Assembly: GCA_045106735.1 (NCBI GenBank)
Contig: JBGCEZ010000101.1
Location: 1 to 51,593 of the forward strand
Reading direction: 5' to 3'
DNA: 51,593 bases
Source of the DNA: JBGCEZ01 sp045106735
GTDB lineage: Bacteria > Planctomycetota > Phycisphaerae > Phycisphaerales > SM1A02
Numbering within the stretch: the first letter of the stretch is position 1; the number at the start of each line of letters is the position of its first letter. The translations under genes were made by a program, and so were the position numbers. Below, piece after piece: positions 9,317 to 16,571 of this stretch. Under the pieces are notes generated by a model, which did not search any database, was not told the DNA's origin, and saw only the letters and a program-made list of their open reading frames with translations.

Positions 9317-10414
9317 ATGACGAACCGCCTGCTGACCCCGATGAGCTTCCGCAACGGCCGCACCGCCGCGAATCGCCTGTGGGTCGCACCCATGACCAAC
9401 AAGGCCAGCCACGACGACGGCACGCTCTCGGACGACGAGTACGGCTTCATGGTCGCACGGGCGGCGGGCGGGTTCGGCACCGTTGAGTCCTGCGCATCCC
9501 ACGTGACCCCCGAGGGGCAAGGCTGGGACGGCGAGCTCGCGATGTTCGGCGACCAGCACGCCCCCGGCTGGCAACGATTGGCCGGTGGGGTGCAGGATCA
9601 CGGCGCCTTGCTCATCGGCCAGGCCTTCCACGGCGGGATGCGGGCCTTGCGTGGCGACGACCGGCCCATGCCGTGGTCGTGCAGCGCGTCGCCGGAGGGA
9701 ACGGGCGAAGGCAAGCCCGAGGTCCGCGCCGCAACCGAGGACGACATCGAACGCACGATCGCCGCGTTCGCGGCATCCGCCCGCCGGCTCGAAGCAGCGG
9801 GGGCCGACGGAGTGGAACTGCACGGCGCCCACGGCTACCTGCTCTGCCAGTTCCTGAGCTCTGTTTGGAACCAGCGCGCCGATGACTGGGGCGGGTCGAT
9901 CGAGCACCGGGCACGCTTCATCCGGCGAACCATGCAGGCTTGCCGGGCGACGGTGGGCGACGACTTCATCGTTGGCGTGCGGCTCTCGCCCGAATCGTCG
10001 CCGAGCATGCCCGGCATCGACCTCGACGAATCCCTGCAGGTCGCCGCGTGGCTGTGCGAAGACGGCGCGGACTTCATGCACATCTCGCTCTGGGACGCAG
10101 ACAAGAACACCAGCAAGCGGCCCGAAGTGCACGCCGCCCGCCTGTTTCGGGATGCGTTGCCGGCCGAGGTGCCGATCATCACGGCGGGGGCAATCTGGAC
10201 GGTGGACGATGCCGAGGCCCAGCTCGACCACGGGGCCGATGCCGTCGCCCTCGGCCGGGCGGCCATCGTCAACCCCGACTGGCCCCAACGCGTCGTCGAC
10301 CGCGGCGAATCGCCGAAGCGCCCGCCGGTGACGGGGGCGGAATTGAGCGAACGGGCTCTGGGGCCGGCGTTCGTCGACTACATGCGACGGTGGGACGGGT
10401 TCGTGTCCGACTGA
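9317..10414 (+). CDS. NADH:flavin oxidoreductase, Old Yellow Enzyme family (second paralog)
   Basis: Protein of 365 aa with an FMN TIM barrel: VAPMTNKAS at the N-terminus (Thr where the 685 paralog has Cys), LLIGQAFHGG, the His pair in ELHGAHGYLLCQFLSS, WNQRADDWGGS, and the C-terminal phosphate-binding stretch AVALGRAAIVNPDW. The ATG at 9317 is preferred (MTNRLLTPMSF is a canonical start); the longer frame from 9143 adds a Ser/Arg-rich stretch with no similarity. Because the Cys is replaced, flavin tuning probably differs from the first paralog. The physiological substrate cannot be inferred; the neighbours are unrelated. Confidence 0.9.
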   Translation: MTNRLLTPMSFRNGRTAANRLWVAPMTNKASHDDGTLSDDEYGFMVARAAGGFGTVESCASHVTPEGQGWDGELAMFGDQHAPGWQRLAGGVQDHGALLIGQAFHGGMRALRGDDRPMPWSCSASPEGTGEGKPEVRAATEDDIERTIAAFAASARRLEAAGADGVELHGAHGYLLCQFLSSVWNQRADDWGGSIEHRARFIRRTMQACRATVGDDFIVGVRLSPESSPSMPGIDLDESLQVAAWLCEDGADFMHISLWDADKNTSKRPEVHAARLFRDALPAEVPIITAGAIWTVDDAEAQLDHGADAVALGRAAIVNPDWPQRVVDRGESPKRPPVTGAELSERALGPAFVDYMRRWDGFVSD

Positions 10415-10497
10415 GCCGGACGGGCCGACGAAGGTCGATCGATATCATGCCGCGAGCGCGGCACGCACCCAGGGAACCATTCGCCGGAGACCACCCC

Positions 10498-10866
10498 ATG
10501 CCAACCACCACCCCCGAGCACGACAAGCGCGTGGCGGAACTCACTTTTTCGTCGATCTATCCCCACTACGTGGCCAAGGTCGAAAAGAAGGGCCGGACCC
10601 GCGCGGAGCTGCACGAGGTCATCACCTGGCTCACCGGATTCGATGACGCCCAGTTGCAGAACCTCATCGACGACGAGGTGACGTTCAAGGAGTTCTTCGC
10701 CCAGGCCACGCTTCACCCCAACGCGCACCTGATCACCGGCGTCATCTGCGGCTATCGCATCGAAGACATCGAAACGCCGCTCACGCGCAAGGGGCGATAC
10801 CTCGACAAGCTCGTGGACGAACTGGCCAAGGGCCGGAAGATGGAACGCATCTTGCGGACGGGCTGA
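10498..10866 (+). CDS. DUF2200 family protein
   Basis: Protein of 122 aa matching DUF2200 along its length: TFSSIYPHYV-type start (FSSIYPHYVAKVEKKGRT), VITWLTGFDDAQLQ, FFAQATLHPNAHLITGVICGYRIE and the C-terminus RYLDKLVDELAKGRKMERIL. The molecular function of the family is not established. A GGAG ribosome site sits 8 nt before the ATG. A GGGGGC simple repeat begins directly after the stop. Confidence 0.88.
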   Translation: MPTTTPEHDKRVAELTFSSIYPHYVAKVEKKGRTRAELHEVITWLTGFDDAQLQNLIDDEVTFKEFFAQATLHPNAHLITGVICGYRIEDIETPLTRKGRYLDKLVDELAKGRKMERILRTG

Positions 10867-10898
10867 GGCGGGGGCGGGGGCGGGGGCGGGGGCGGGGA
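10867..10898 (+). repeat. GGGGGC hexanucleotide repeat (about 5 units), G-quadruplex-prone
   Basis: GGCGGGGGCGGGGGCG-type run starting right after the TGA of the DUF2200 gene. Tracts of four to five G separated by single C are compatible with a G-quadruplex on the + strand RNA or DNA. Confidence 0.85.
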
Positions 10899-11014
10899 CA
10901 GAGGAGCCCTGAGGCGGGGGCATTCTGGCTGAGGCAGGGACACTGAGCCAACCGACGGGGCCACGGCCACGGCCGGAACGAACGCGCCGATCGAGGCACG
11001 ACCCGCCGCGGACA

Positions 11015-12415
11015 TTACACCGCGTTGCAGCCATCCGGCACGTGCTGCGCGGCATCCGCAATGTCATCGATCAGCCGATCGATCGCTTCGGTGGTCAAGT
11101 CCGCGTTCGGGAAGGCCGCCCGGATGACCCGGCGTCCATCGACGATGGCGAATCCGACAACGGCCTGCTGCGCCCGCCGCAGGTATTCGCAGATCTGATC
11201 GCTGGGCTTGCCGACGACTTCAAAGCACACGTTGACCGACTCGGGCTCCTTGGAGAGCACCATGTCGGGATGCGCGGCCACGCGCTCGGCCGCGTACTGG
11301 GCCATTTCGTAGAGGTGGTCGATCCGCTGCGCGAAGCCCGTATGGCCCAGATGCTTCCAACTGGCCCAGAGCTTCAGCGAGTCGTTCCGGCGACCGCACT
11401 GAATCGAACGCGTGCCGTGGTCGTACTCACCTTCGTCGTCGGACTGGAACAAGTACTTGGCGTCTTCCGAGCAGTGCTTCTCGAGCAAGCCACGCTGCTT
11501 CACCAGGATCACCGAGCAACTCAGGGGAACGCCCATCAACTTGTGGGCATCCCACGTGAACGAATCGGTCAGTTCACTGCCGACCAGGTTCTCGCGGTAC
11601 TGCTCCGAGACAAGGGCGGACCCACCGAACGCCGCGTCCACGTGCAGCCACAGTCCGAATTCCTTGGCGATCGCGCCGATCGTGTCCAACGGGTCGAACG
11701 CGCCAAGGACCGTGGTCCCGGCGGTGGCGTTGATCATGAAGGGCTGGTGCCCCGCGGCGAGATCTTCTTCGATGCGCCGGCGGAGGGCCGACGGACACAT
11801 CCGGCCGCGGCTGTCGGTGTCGACCTTCCGCACGCTCTTGCGGCCGAGGCCCAGCATGGCCACGTCCTTCATCACCGAGTAGTGGCCCAGGTTCGAGCTG
11901 TAGACGACCATCGGCGGGCCGGTCATCCCAAGGTCGGGGATCCCCGGACGCGCTTCATTGCGGGCGATCATCATGCCAACGAAGTTCGACAGGCTGCCGC
12001 CGGGCGTAAAAATGCCCTCGCCATCTTCGTAGCCGACCAACTGGCACATCTGCTGCGTGAGCTCTTCCTCGATGAGCACGTGCGGCCCGGCGACCTTGTA
12101 CGTGTACATCGACGAATTCAGCATGACCGTCAGCATCTCGGCCGCACTGGCGACCGGATCCCGGCCGGCGAAGAGCTGGTTGTAGAAGCGATCGGTCCCG
12201 GTGCGCGGGGTGGCCAACACGATGCGCTCAAGCTGGTCGAAGACCATCTCGGAGGGCATGCCATCCTCGTGGACCTCGAGGTCGAGATGTTCGAACATCT
12301 CTTCTGGCGTTCGATGGGGCACGACGCCTTCGCGCGCTTCGGCTTCCAGCAAGGCAGCAGCGATCTGCATCGTCCGCTCTAAGGCCTGCTCGGTCTTCTC
12401 GCACAGCGATTCCAT
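11015..12415 (-). CDS. Pyridoxal-phosphate-dependent group II decarboxylase (glutamate/aspartate/cysteine-sulfinate type)
   Basis: Protein of 466 aa. The PLP fold type I decarboxylase signature is clear: GGSLSNFVGMMIARNEA, ATAGTTVLGAFDP, LHVDAAFGGSAL and the cofactor Lys in SFTWDAHKLMGVP (near residue 292). It most resembles the glutamate, aspartate (PanP) or cysteine-sulfinate decarboxylase group; which amino acid is used cannot be read by eye. The ATG at 12415 is preferred to the TTG three bases upstream because GAGAGG lies 5 nt before the ATG. If it is a PanP-type aspartate decarboxylase it would supply beta-alanine for pantothenate; that is one possibility only. It is monocistronic and convergent with the DUF2200 gene. 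Confidence 0.88.
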   Translation of the reverse strand: MESLCEKTEQALERTMQIAAALLEAEAREGVVPHRTPEEMFEHLDLEVHEDGMPSEMVFDQLERIVLATPRTGTDRFYNQLFAGRDPVASAAEMLTVMLNSSMYTYKVAGPHVLIEEELTQQMCQLVGYEDGEGIFTPGGSLSNFVGMMIARNEARPGIPDLGMTGPPMVVYSSNLGHYSVMKDVAMLGLGRKSVRKVDTDSRGRMCPSALRRRIEEDLAAGHQPFMINATAGTTVLGAFDPLDTIGAIAKEFGLWLHVDAAFGGSALVSEQYRENLVGSELTDSFTWDAHKLMGVPLSCSVILVKQRGLLEKHCSEDAKYLFQSDDEGEYDHGTRSIQCGRRNDSLKLWASWKHLGHTGFAQRIDHLYEMAQYAAERVAAHPDMVLSKEPESVNVCFEVVGKPSDQICEYLRRAQQAVVGFAIVDGRRVIRAAFPNADLTTEAIDRLIDDIADAAQHVPDGCNAV

Positions 12416-13136
12416 CAAATCCTCTCAAGCTCGACCGGGCCGATGGGGGAGGTCCATCCGCGGCAGTCAGGTCAACAGTACGCACCGAATCGTGGCCATG
12501 ATGAATTCATGGCCGAGGAAGGCCGCCGCGGAAACGCGGAGGCGCATTTCATGCACCCTGACGCGGGCGCAGGTGGCAGAGATGCCGCTGCGCGTCAAAT
12601 CTGGGCCGGCCAAGACCATGCGTTCCGCCGGAGCGAAACGACGGGCCAGTGGTACATCACGGCCCGATCCTGGCTCAGCCGGTGTGACAGAATTCGAAGG
12701 AACTCAATCTCGACCGGCTGGCGTCACCCGGCGGCCGAATCGGTCGGCCACGGGTCTCACGGACCAGCATTGTACCGGAGTCAGCGATCGAGTGGGAATC
12801 GGCGGCCTGGCTACCCTGGGGCGTTGTCGCGGCGGCAATCGGTGGCAATCGGTGGCAATTCACGGCGACGCACGGCGATGCACGGCAATGCATGGCGACG
12901 CACGGCGGCATACGGCGGCATACGGCGGCATACGGCGATACAGGGCGGCACATGGCGGCACACCCGCACCAAAGCTTGATCCTCCGGCCGCCGCTCTTCC
13001 AACCGATGGCCGGTCAAGAGAATCTCGCAGTGATCGTGGAGATCGATCCCCGAAGTCGATCCCCGCACCGCGATCCGACGCCCGCGGCAACCGATCTCCG
13101 AACAGCCAACGCCCGCGAGAAAGCGGTGCGCGGGCC
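12416..13136. other. Spacer with a 10-bp tandem array
   Basis: About 720 nt between the decarboxylase and the DUF1080 gene, whose starts diverge. Apart from the array at 12831-12960 no gene or clear promoter is seen. The open frames running through it are created by the repeat and GC bias. Confidence 0.6.
12831..12960 (+). repeat. Tandem array, exact 10-bp period, 13 units
   Basis: Consecutive decamers with a fixed GGC core: three GGyGGCAATy units, then CACGGCGACG, CACGGCGATG, CACGGCAATG, CATGGCGACG, CACGGCGGCA, two TACGGCGGCA, TACGGCGATA, CAGGGCGGCA, CATGGCGGCA. There are no length variants, so the period equals about one helical turn throughout. Confidence 0.9.
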
Positions 13137-13997
13137 ATGAACCCGTCGACGACGCACCGCCGCCTCCACCACATTCACTTGCGTTGCATCGGCGGATCGA
13201 TCACGCTCTCATCCATGCTTAGTCCATTACTCGTCGCCGCCGTGCTCGCAATCGGCAGCCTCGCGCCCGCGACCGACGCGCCGTGGCCGATGCATGACCC
13301 GAATCGGCCCTTGCCGCCGCTCGTGGATCCCGGACCGGCGGCCCCTCGTCCATCGGCGGCACCGTCAGACGCCATCATGCTGCTCGGACCAGGCATGGAC
13401 CAGCTCGCGTGGCAATCAGCCTGGCGAAGCGGATCCGATGAACCTCGCTGGACGTTCATTCCCGATGGCGGCGGGGCCGGCGTGCCGGTCATGCGCATCG
13501 CCGCGGGCACCGGTCCGCTCCGGACCGCAATCCAGCACGGCGATGTGCAAATGCGGGTGGAATGGCGCTGTCCCGCCGACCAAGGCCATCGCACCGGTCA
13601 GAATCGCGGCAACTCGGGCGTGTTCCTCATGTCCACGTACGAACTGCAGGTACTCCAGTCGCGGGAGAACGAAACCTACGCCGACGGCATGGGCGGGGCG
13701 ATCTACGGCCAGTTTCCGCCGGCGGTGAACGCCGCCCGTCCCATGGGGGAATGGCAGGCCTACGACATCGTCTTCCGCCGCCCGCGCTTCGCCGCGGACG
13801 GCAGCGTCGAGCAGCCAGCTCGGATGACGGTCCACTTCAATGGCGTCCTCGTCCACGACGCGGTCGAGCTGATCGGCCCGGCCTCGCACCGCACGCAGCG
13901 ACCCTACGCCCCGCACGCCGATGCACTGCCGCTCGAACTCCAGGATCACGGTGAACCGATCGAGTTTCGGTCAATCTGGGTGCGTCCACTCGAATAG
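13137..13997 (+). CDS. Secreted DUF1080 protein (3-keto-disaccharide hydrolase-like)
   Basis: Protein of 286 aa with a signal segment (LSPLLVAAVLAIGSLAPA) and a concanavalin-like DUF1080 fold: MRVEWRCP, NRGNSGVFLMSTYELQVLQS, GGAIYGQFPP, GEWQAYDIVFRRPRF, HFNGVLVHD and the C-terminal PIEFRSIWVRPL. The domain is abundant in planctomycetes, and some members hydrolyse 3-keto-glycosides; activity here is inferred. Start choice is uncertain: ATG 13137 gives a basic N-region before the hydrophobic core, while ATG 13215 would begin at MLSPLL. Neither has a clear ribosome site. Confidence 0.82.
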   Translation: MNPSTTHRRLHHIHLRCIGGSITLSSMLSPLLVAAVLAIGSLAPATDAPWPMHDPNRPLPPLVDPGPAAPRPSAAPSDAIMLLGPGMDQLAWQSAWRSGSDEPRWTFIPDGGGAGVPVMRIAAGTGPLRTAIQHGDVQMRVEWRCPADQGHRTGQNRGNSGVFLMSTYELQVLQSRENETYADGMGGAIYGQFPPAVNAARPMGEWQAYDIVFRRPRFAADGSVEQPARMTVHFNGVLVHDAVELIGPASHRTQRPYAPHADALPLELQDHGEPIEFRSIWVRPLE

Positions 13998-14215
13998 TGC
14001 GTGGGCAGTCACGCGTGGAAGCGCGGCTTCGCCATCGGCAGCGACCGAAACACGGCCGCCACACGGGCCGACGGTGGATGCTCGGCGGTTCCGCCTCGGA
14101 CGGCAATCAAGTCCGACACGCACCGAACAGACCGACTCGATGAAGCTGCAACGCCACACCGCCAAGCTGTGCAGAAGATCGGGTCGCCGCGACCCCCTCG
14201 GACCGGAATCGCCCA

Positions 14216-16183
14216 ATGAAGACGCGCCACATCCTCCTGGCCGCCGTGGCGGCAACGCTCGCGACACCCGCATCGCCGGTTTCCGCCGTGCCTGGCGAGA
14301 GCGAGATGACCATCGCATCGCAAGAAGCTCGCGACGAGCTTGAAGAACTTGAAGAACTGGGCAGTACGTTGAAGGCGGCCGTCGTCAGCGGGGCGATGTC
14401 TGAAGAAGATGCGACCAAGCTCTACTTCATCATGGCCGAGCGACTGGCCCGCGGAAAGCAAGAAGGCATTCAAGGTGCCGACGCTGGCGCCGCCGACGGA
14501 CAACCTTCCAAGCGCGAGATCACTTTGTCGCCGCCGTCGCCCCGGCAGATTCGGATGCTGTTCCAGCCGGAGTTCCTGCGACGGGACATTTCGATCTTGC
14601 GGAACGTGCTCAATCTGGATCGCGATCAGACGACCATCGCCGACGTGTTGATCGACGACTACCGGCAAGCTCTGGACATCGCCGCCACGCCACTTCGCGA
14701 GGCATTGACCCGTTACCAACGCTCCACCACCGATCAGTGGATCGTTTCGGTCTTTGATCGCATCGACATCGCGCAGGCCGACGAGGCCGTGGCGAACATG
14801 GAGCGAGCACTCGAAGCATGGAACGAAGCGAACGCCAAGGACGAGGTTCCAAGCGACTCCACGCCCGACGTCCAATCCGCCCAAGCACGGCTCAAGGCCG
14901 ATGCTTTCTCGCGGCGCATGATTGAAGCGACGCGAACGATGGACGAGCGAATCGCGGCACTTCGTCAACGGGTTGAGGCCGAGCGCGCCGATCGGCAGCA
15001 GACGGAAGTCACGGCTCAGGATCTTGTCCGACTGGCCACGGTGCTCCGGGCCGAGCGAGCCGCCCTGCGCACGGTGCTGCTCGAATCAATCGAAGCGATC
15101 ACGACCGACCGGCAACGCGGCGCGTCGAACGCGATGCTCGATCGCACCATTGCCCGGATTCAGGTTTCCCATCTGCTGCCGCGCGGTCGATTGAGCGGCG
15201 AGACAATGAACCTGTGGGCGGCTTTGTCCGAAGCCGAGGCCGAGGCCGAGGCCGGCGGCAAAGCGGATCCTGTTGCGACCGGCGGCCCGCCCTCCACGTC
15301 ACCGGCGAAGCAGTTGGAGGACGGACTGCCGACGATCGCCACACTGCTGGACCAGCGAGCCACCGCGACCATCGACCGAGAGATCGCTGGCCTTGCGTTC
15401 AACGCGGCGCACGATCGGCTTCTGCGCGAGGGCGGTGGGGCCACGGTCGACAAGGACGCCGGAAGCATGAAGGCGGCCACTCGCCCGTTTGCTGCGGCCG
15501 TCCGCCGAGAGTTTGACATGTCGGTGGCCGTCCGCGATGCATTGCTCGACTCGCTCAGGACGTCGGCGTCCGTCGAACCCGAGCCGGTGACCGTGGCCGA
15601 GCCCGAGGCCGAGGCCGCCGCCATTTCCGAGTTCATCCGCCAGTACCGCAACGCGGCCCTACGGCGGGGCTTCCCGACCGAAATGCAGGCGCGGTGGTCC
15701 GAGCGTGCGGTGGCGACGGCGGCAGCCATCGCCGGCCTTGATGCTGCGGCGCGGGACGCATTGAGCGATCTAAAGATTGAACTCAATTCCACGCTGCGGC
15801 AACTGCGGGTCGAAGCGGTTGCATTGCGCGTGCAACACGAAACCGATGTTGCTCGCGCGCAGACTGAAGCCGAATTCGGCGACCGTGAAGGCCAGGGCGA
15901 CGGGAAGGAGAACGCAAAAGGAGACGCCTTCGGCCTCGAACGTTGGTTCGGCATGCGGTTCAACGAGTTCGCGGCCGTGGATGATCAAGTCGAACGCCGA
16001 CTCCGGGACATCCTGACCGATCAACAGTTCGAGTCGCTCCCGATGCGGCGAGACACCCGCAAGGCAGGAGCCGGGAAGCCGGTCGGCAAGGCTCGCTCGG
16101 GGGCTGGGGACCAGAAGCAGCCGGGGGTACGCAGGAGAGGGCAGAAGCCCATCGGTCCGAAGGGGAACAGCGGCGGAACGTGA
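14216..16183 (+). CDS. Secreted alpha-helical protein of unknown function
   Basis: Protein of 655 aa with a clean signal peptide (MKTRHILLAAVAATLATPA, cleavage near SPVSA). The rest is almost entirely helical and rich in Ala, Arg and Glu, with heptad-like stretches (EARDELEELEELGSTLKAAV, ERAALRTVLLESIEAI) and blocks such as QPEFLRRDISILRNVLNLD followed by RDQTTIADVLIDDY. That last pattern resembles periplasmic Spy/CpxP-like proteins, where a helical protein repeats LDxDQ motifs. The C-terminus is basic and Gly/Lys rich. No enzymatic motif is visible. It is convergent with the large repeat protein, the two separated by a terminator-like hairpin. Confidence 0.65.
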   Translation: MKTRHILLAAVAATLATPASPVSAVPGESEMTIASQEARDELEELEELGSTLKAAVVSGAMSEEDATKLYFIMAERLARGKQEGIQGADAGAADGQPSKREITLSPPSPRQIRMLFQPEFLRRDISILRNVLNLDRDQTTIADVLIDDYRQALDIAATPLREALTRYQRSTTDQWIVSVFDRIDIAQADEAVANMERALEAWNEANAKDEVPSDSTPDVQSAQARLKADAFSRRMIEATRTMDERIAALRQRVEAERADRQQTEVTAQDLVRLATVLRAERAALRTVLLESIEAITTDRQRGASNAMLDRTIARIQVSHLLPRGRLSGETMNLWAALSEAEAEAEAGGKADPVATGGPPSTSPAKQLEDGLPTIATLLDQRATATIDREIAGLAFNAAHDRLLREGGGATVDKDAGSMKAATRPFAAAVRREFDMSVAVRDALLDSLRTSASVEPEPVTVAEPEAEAAAISEFIRQYRNAALRRGFPTEMQARWSERAVATAAAIAGLDAAARDALSDLKIELNSTLRQLRVEAVALRVQHETDVARAQTEAEFGDREGQGDGKENAKGDAFGLERWFGMRFNEFAAVDDQVERRLRDILTDQQFESLPMRRDTRKAGAGKPVGKARSGAGDQKQPGVRRRGQKPIGPKGNSGGT

Positions 16184-16350
16184 GTCCTTTGAGACGGTGC
16201 TCCGGTCCGACGTCGTGGGGTGTACGTGCTTACGAAAGTCTGGAGCCTCGTGGCCTGAGCCAGAACTTCGTATTCAGAATCGCCTGATCGATGGCAGAAG
16301 CTCATCCATGGACATCGCCGAGGCAATAGTCGCCGCAGCGTGAAACAGAA

Positions 16351-16381
16351 CAGCCCCCGACGCGTCCGGCGCCGGGGGCTG
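16351..16381. terminator. Bidirectional terminator-like hairpin between convergent genes
   Basis: Stem CAGCCCCCG / CGGGGGCTG (9 bp) with a 13-nt loop. It is followed on the + strand by TCGTTCTT and on the - strand by TTCTGTTTC. It lies between the stop at 16183 (+) and the stop at 16404 (-). Confidence 0.7.
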
Positions 16382-16403
16382 TCGTTCTTGCGCCGGATTG
16401 CCG

Positions 16404-16571
16404 TCAGCTGCAGCTCCCCCAAGCCGCCAACACCGCGAGCAAATCGCCGAGCTCAACAGAGCCATTTCCATTGAGATCCGCCGGGCAGGCCGATGGGCAC
16501 GGGCCCCAGGTTGCGAGTACAGCGAGAAGATCCGTCAGGCCAACGGCTCCGTCGCCGTCGAGGTCCACCGG
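16404..16571 (-). other. Dockerin-like duplicated EF-hand tail of the secreted protein
   Basis: This segment encodes two copies of D-L-D/N-G-D/N-G followed by DLLAVLAxWG and Cys residues at the extreme C-terminus. In dockerins these loops bind calcium and mediate cohesin binding; no cohesin is encoded in the window. Confidence 0.7.

Noticed and set aside
12201..13997. Extending the DUF1080 protein upstream to 12201
   Set aside because: The extension would translate the 10-bp array and overlap the divergent decarboxylase start; a signal peptide begins only near 13137-13215.
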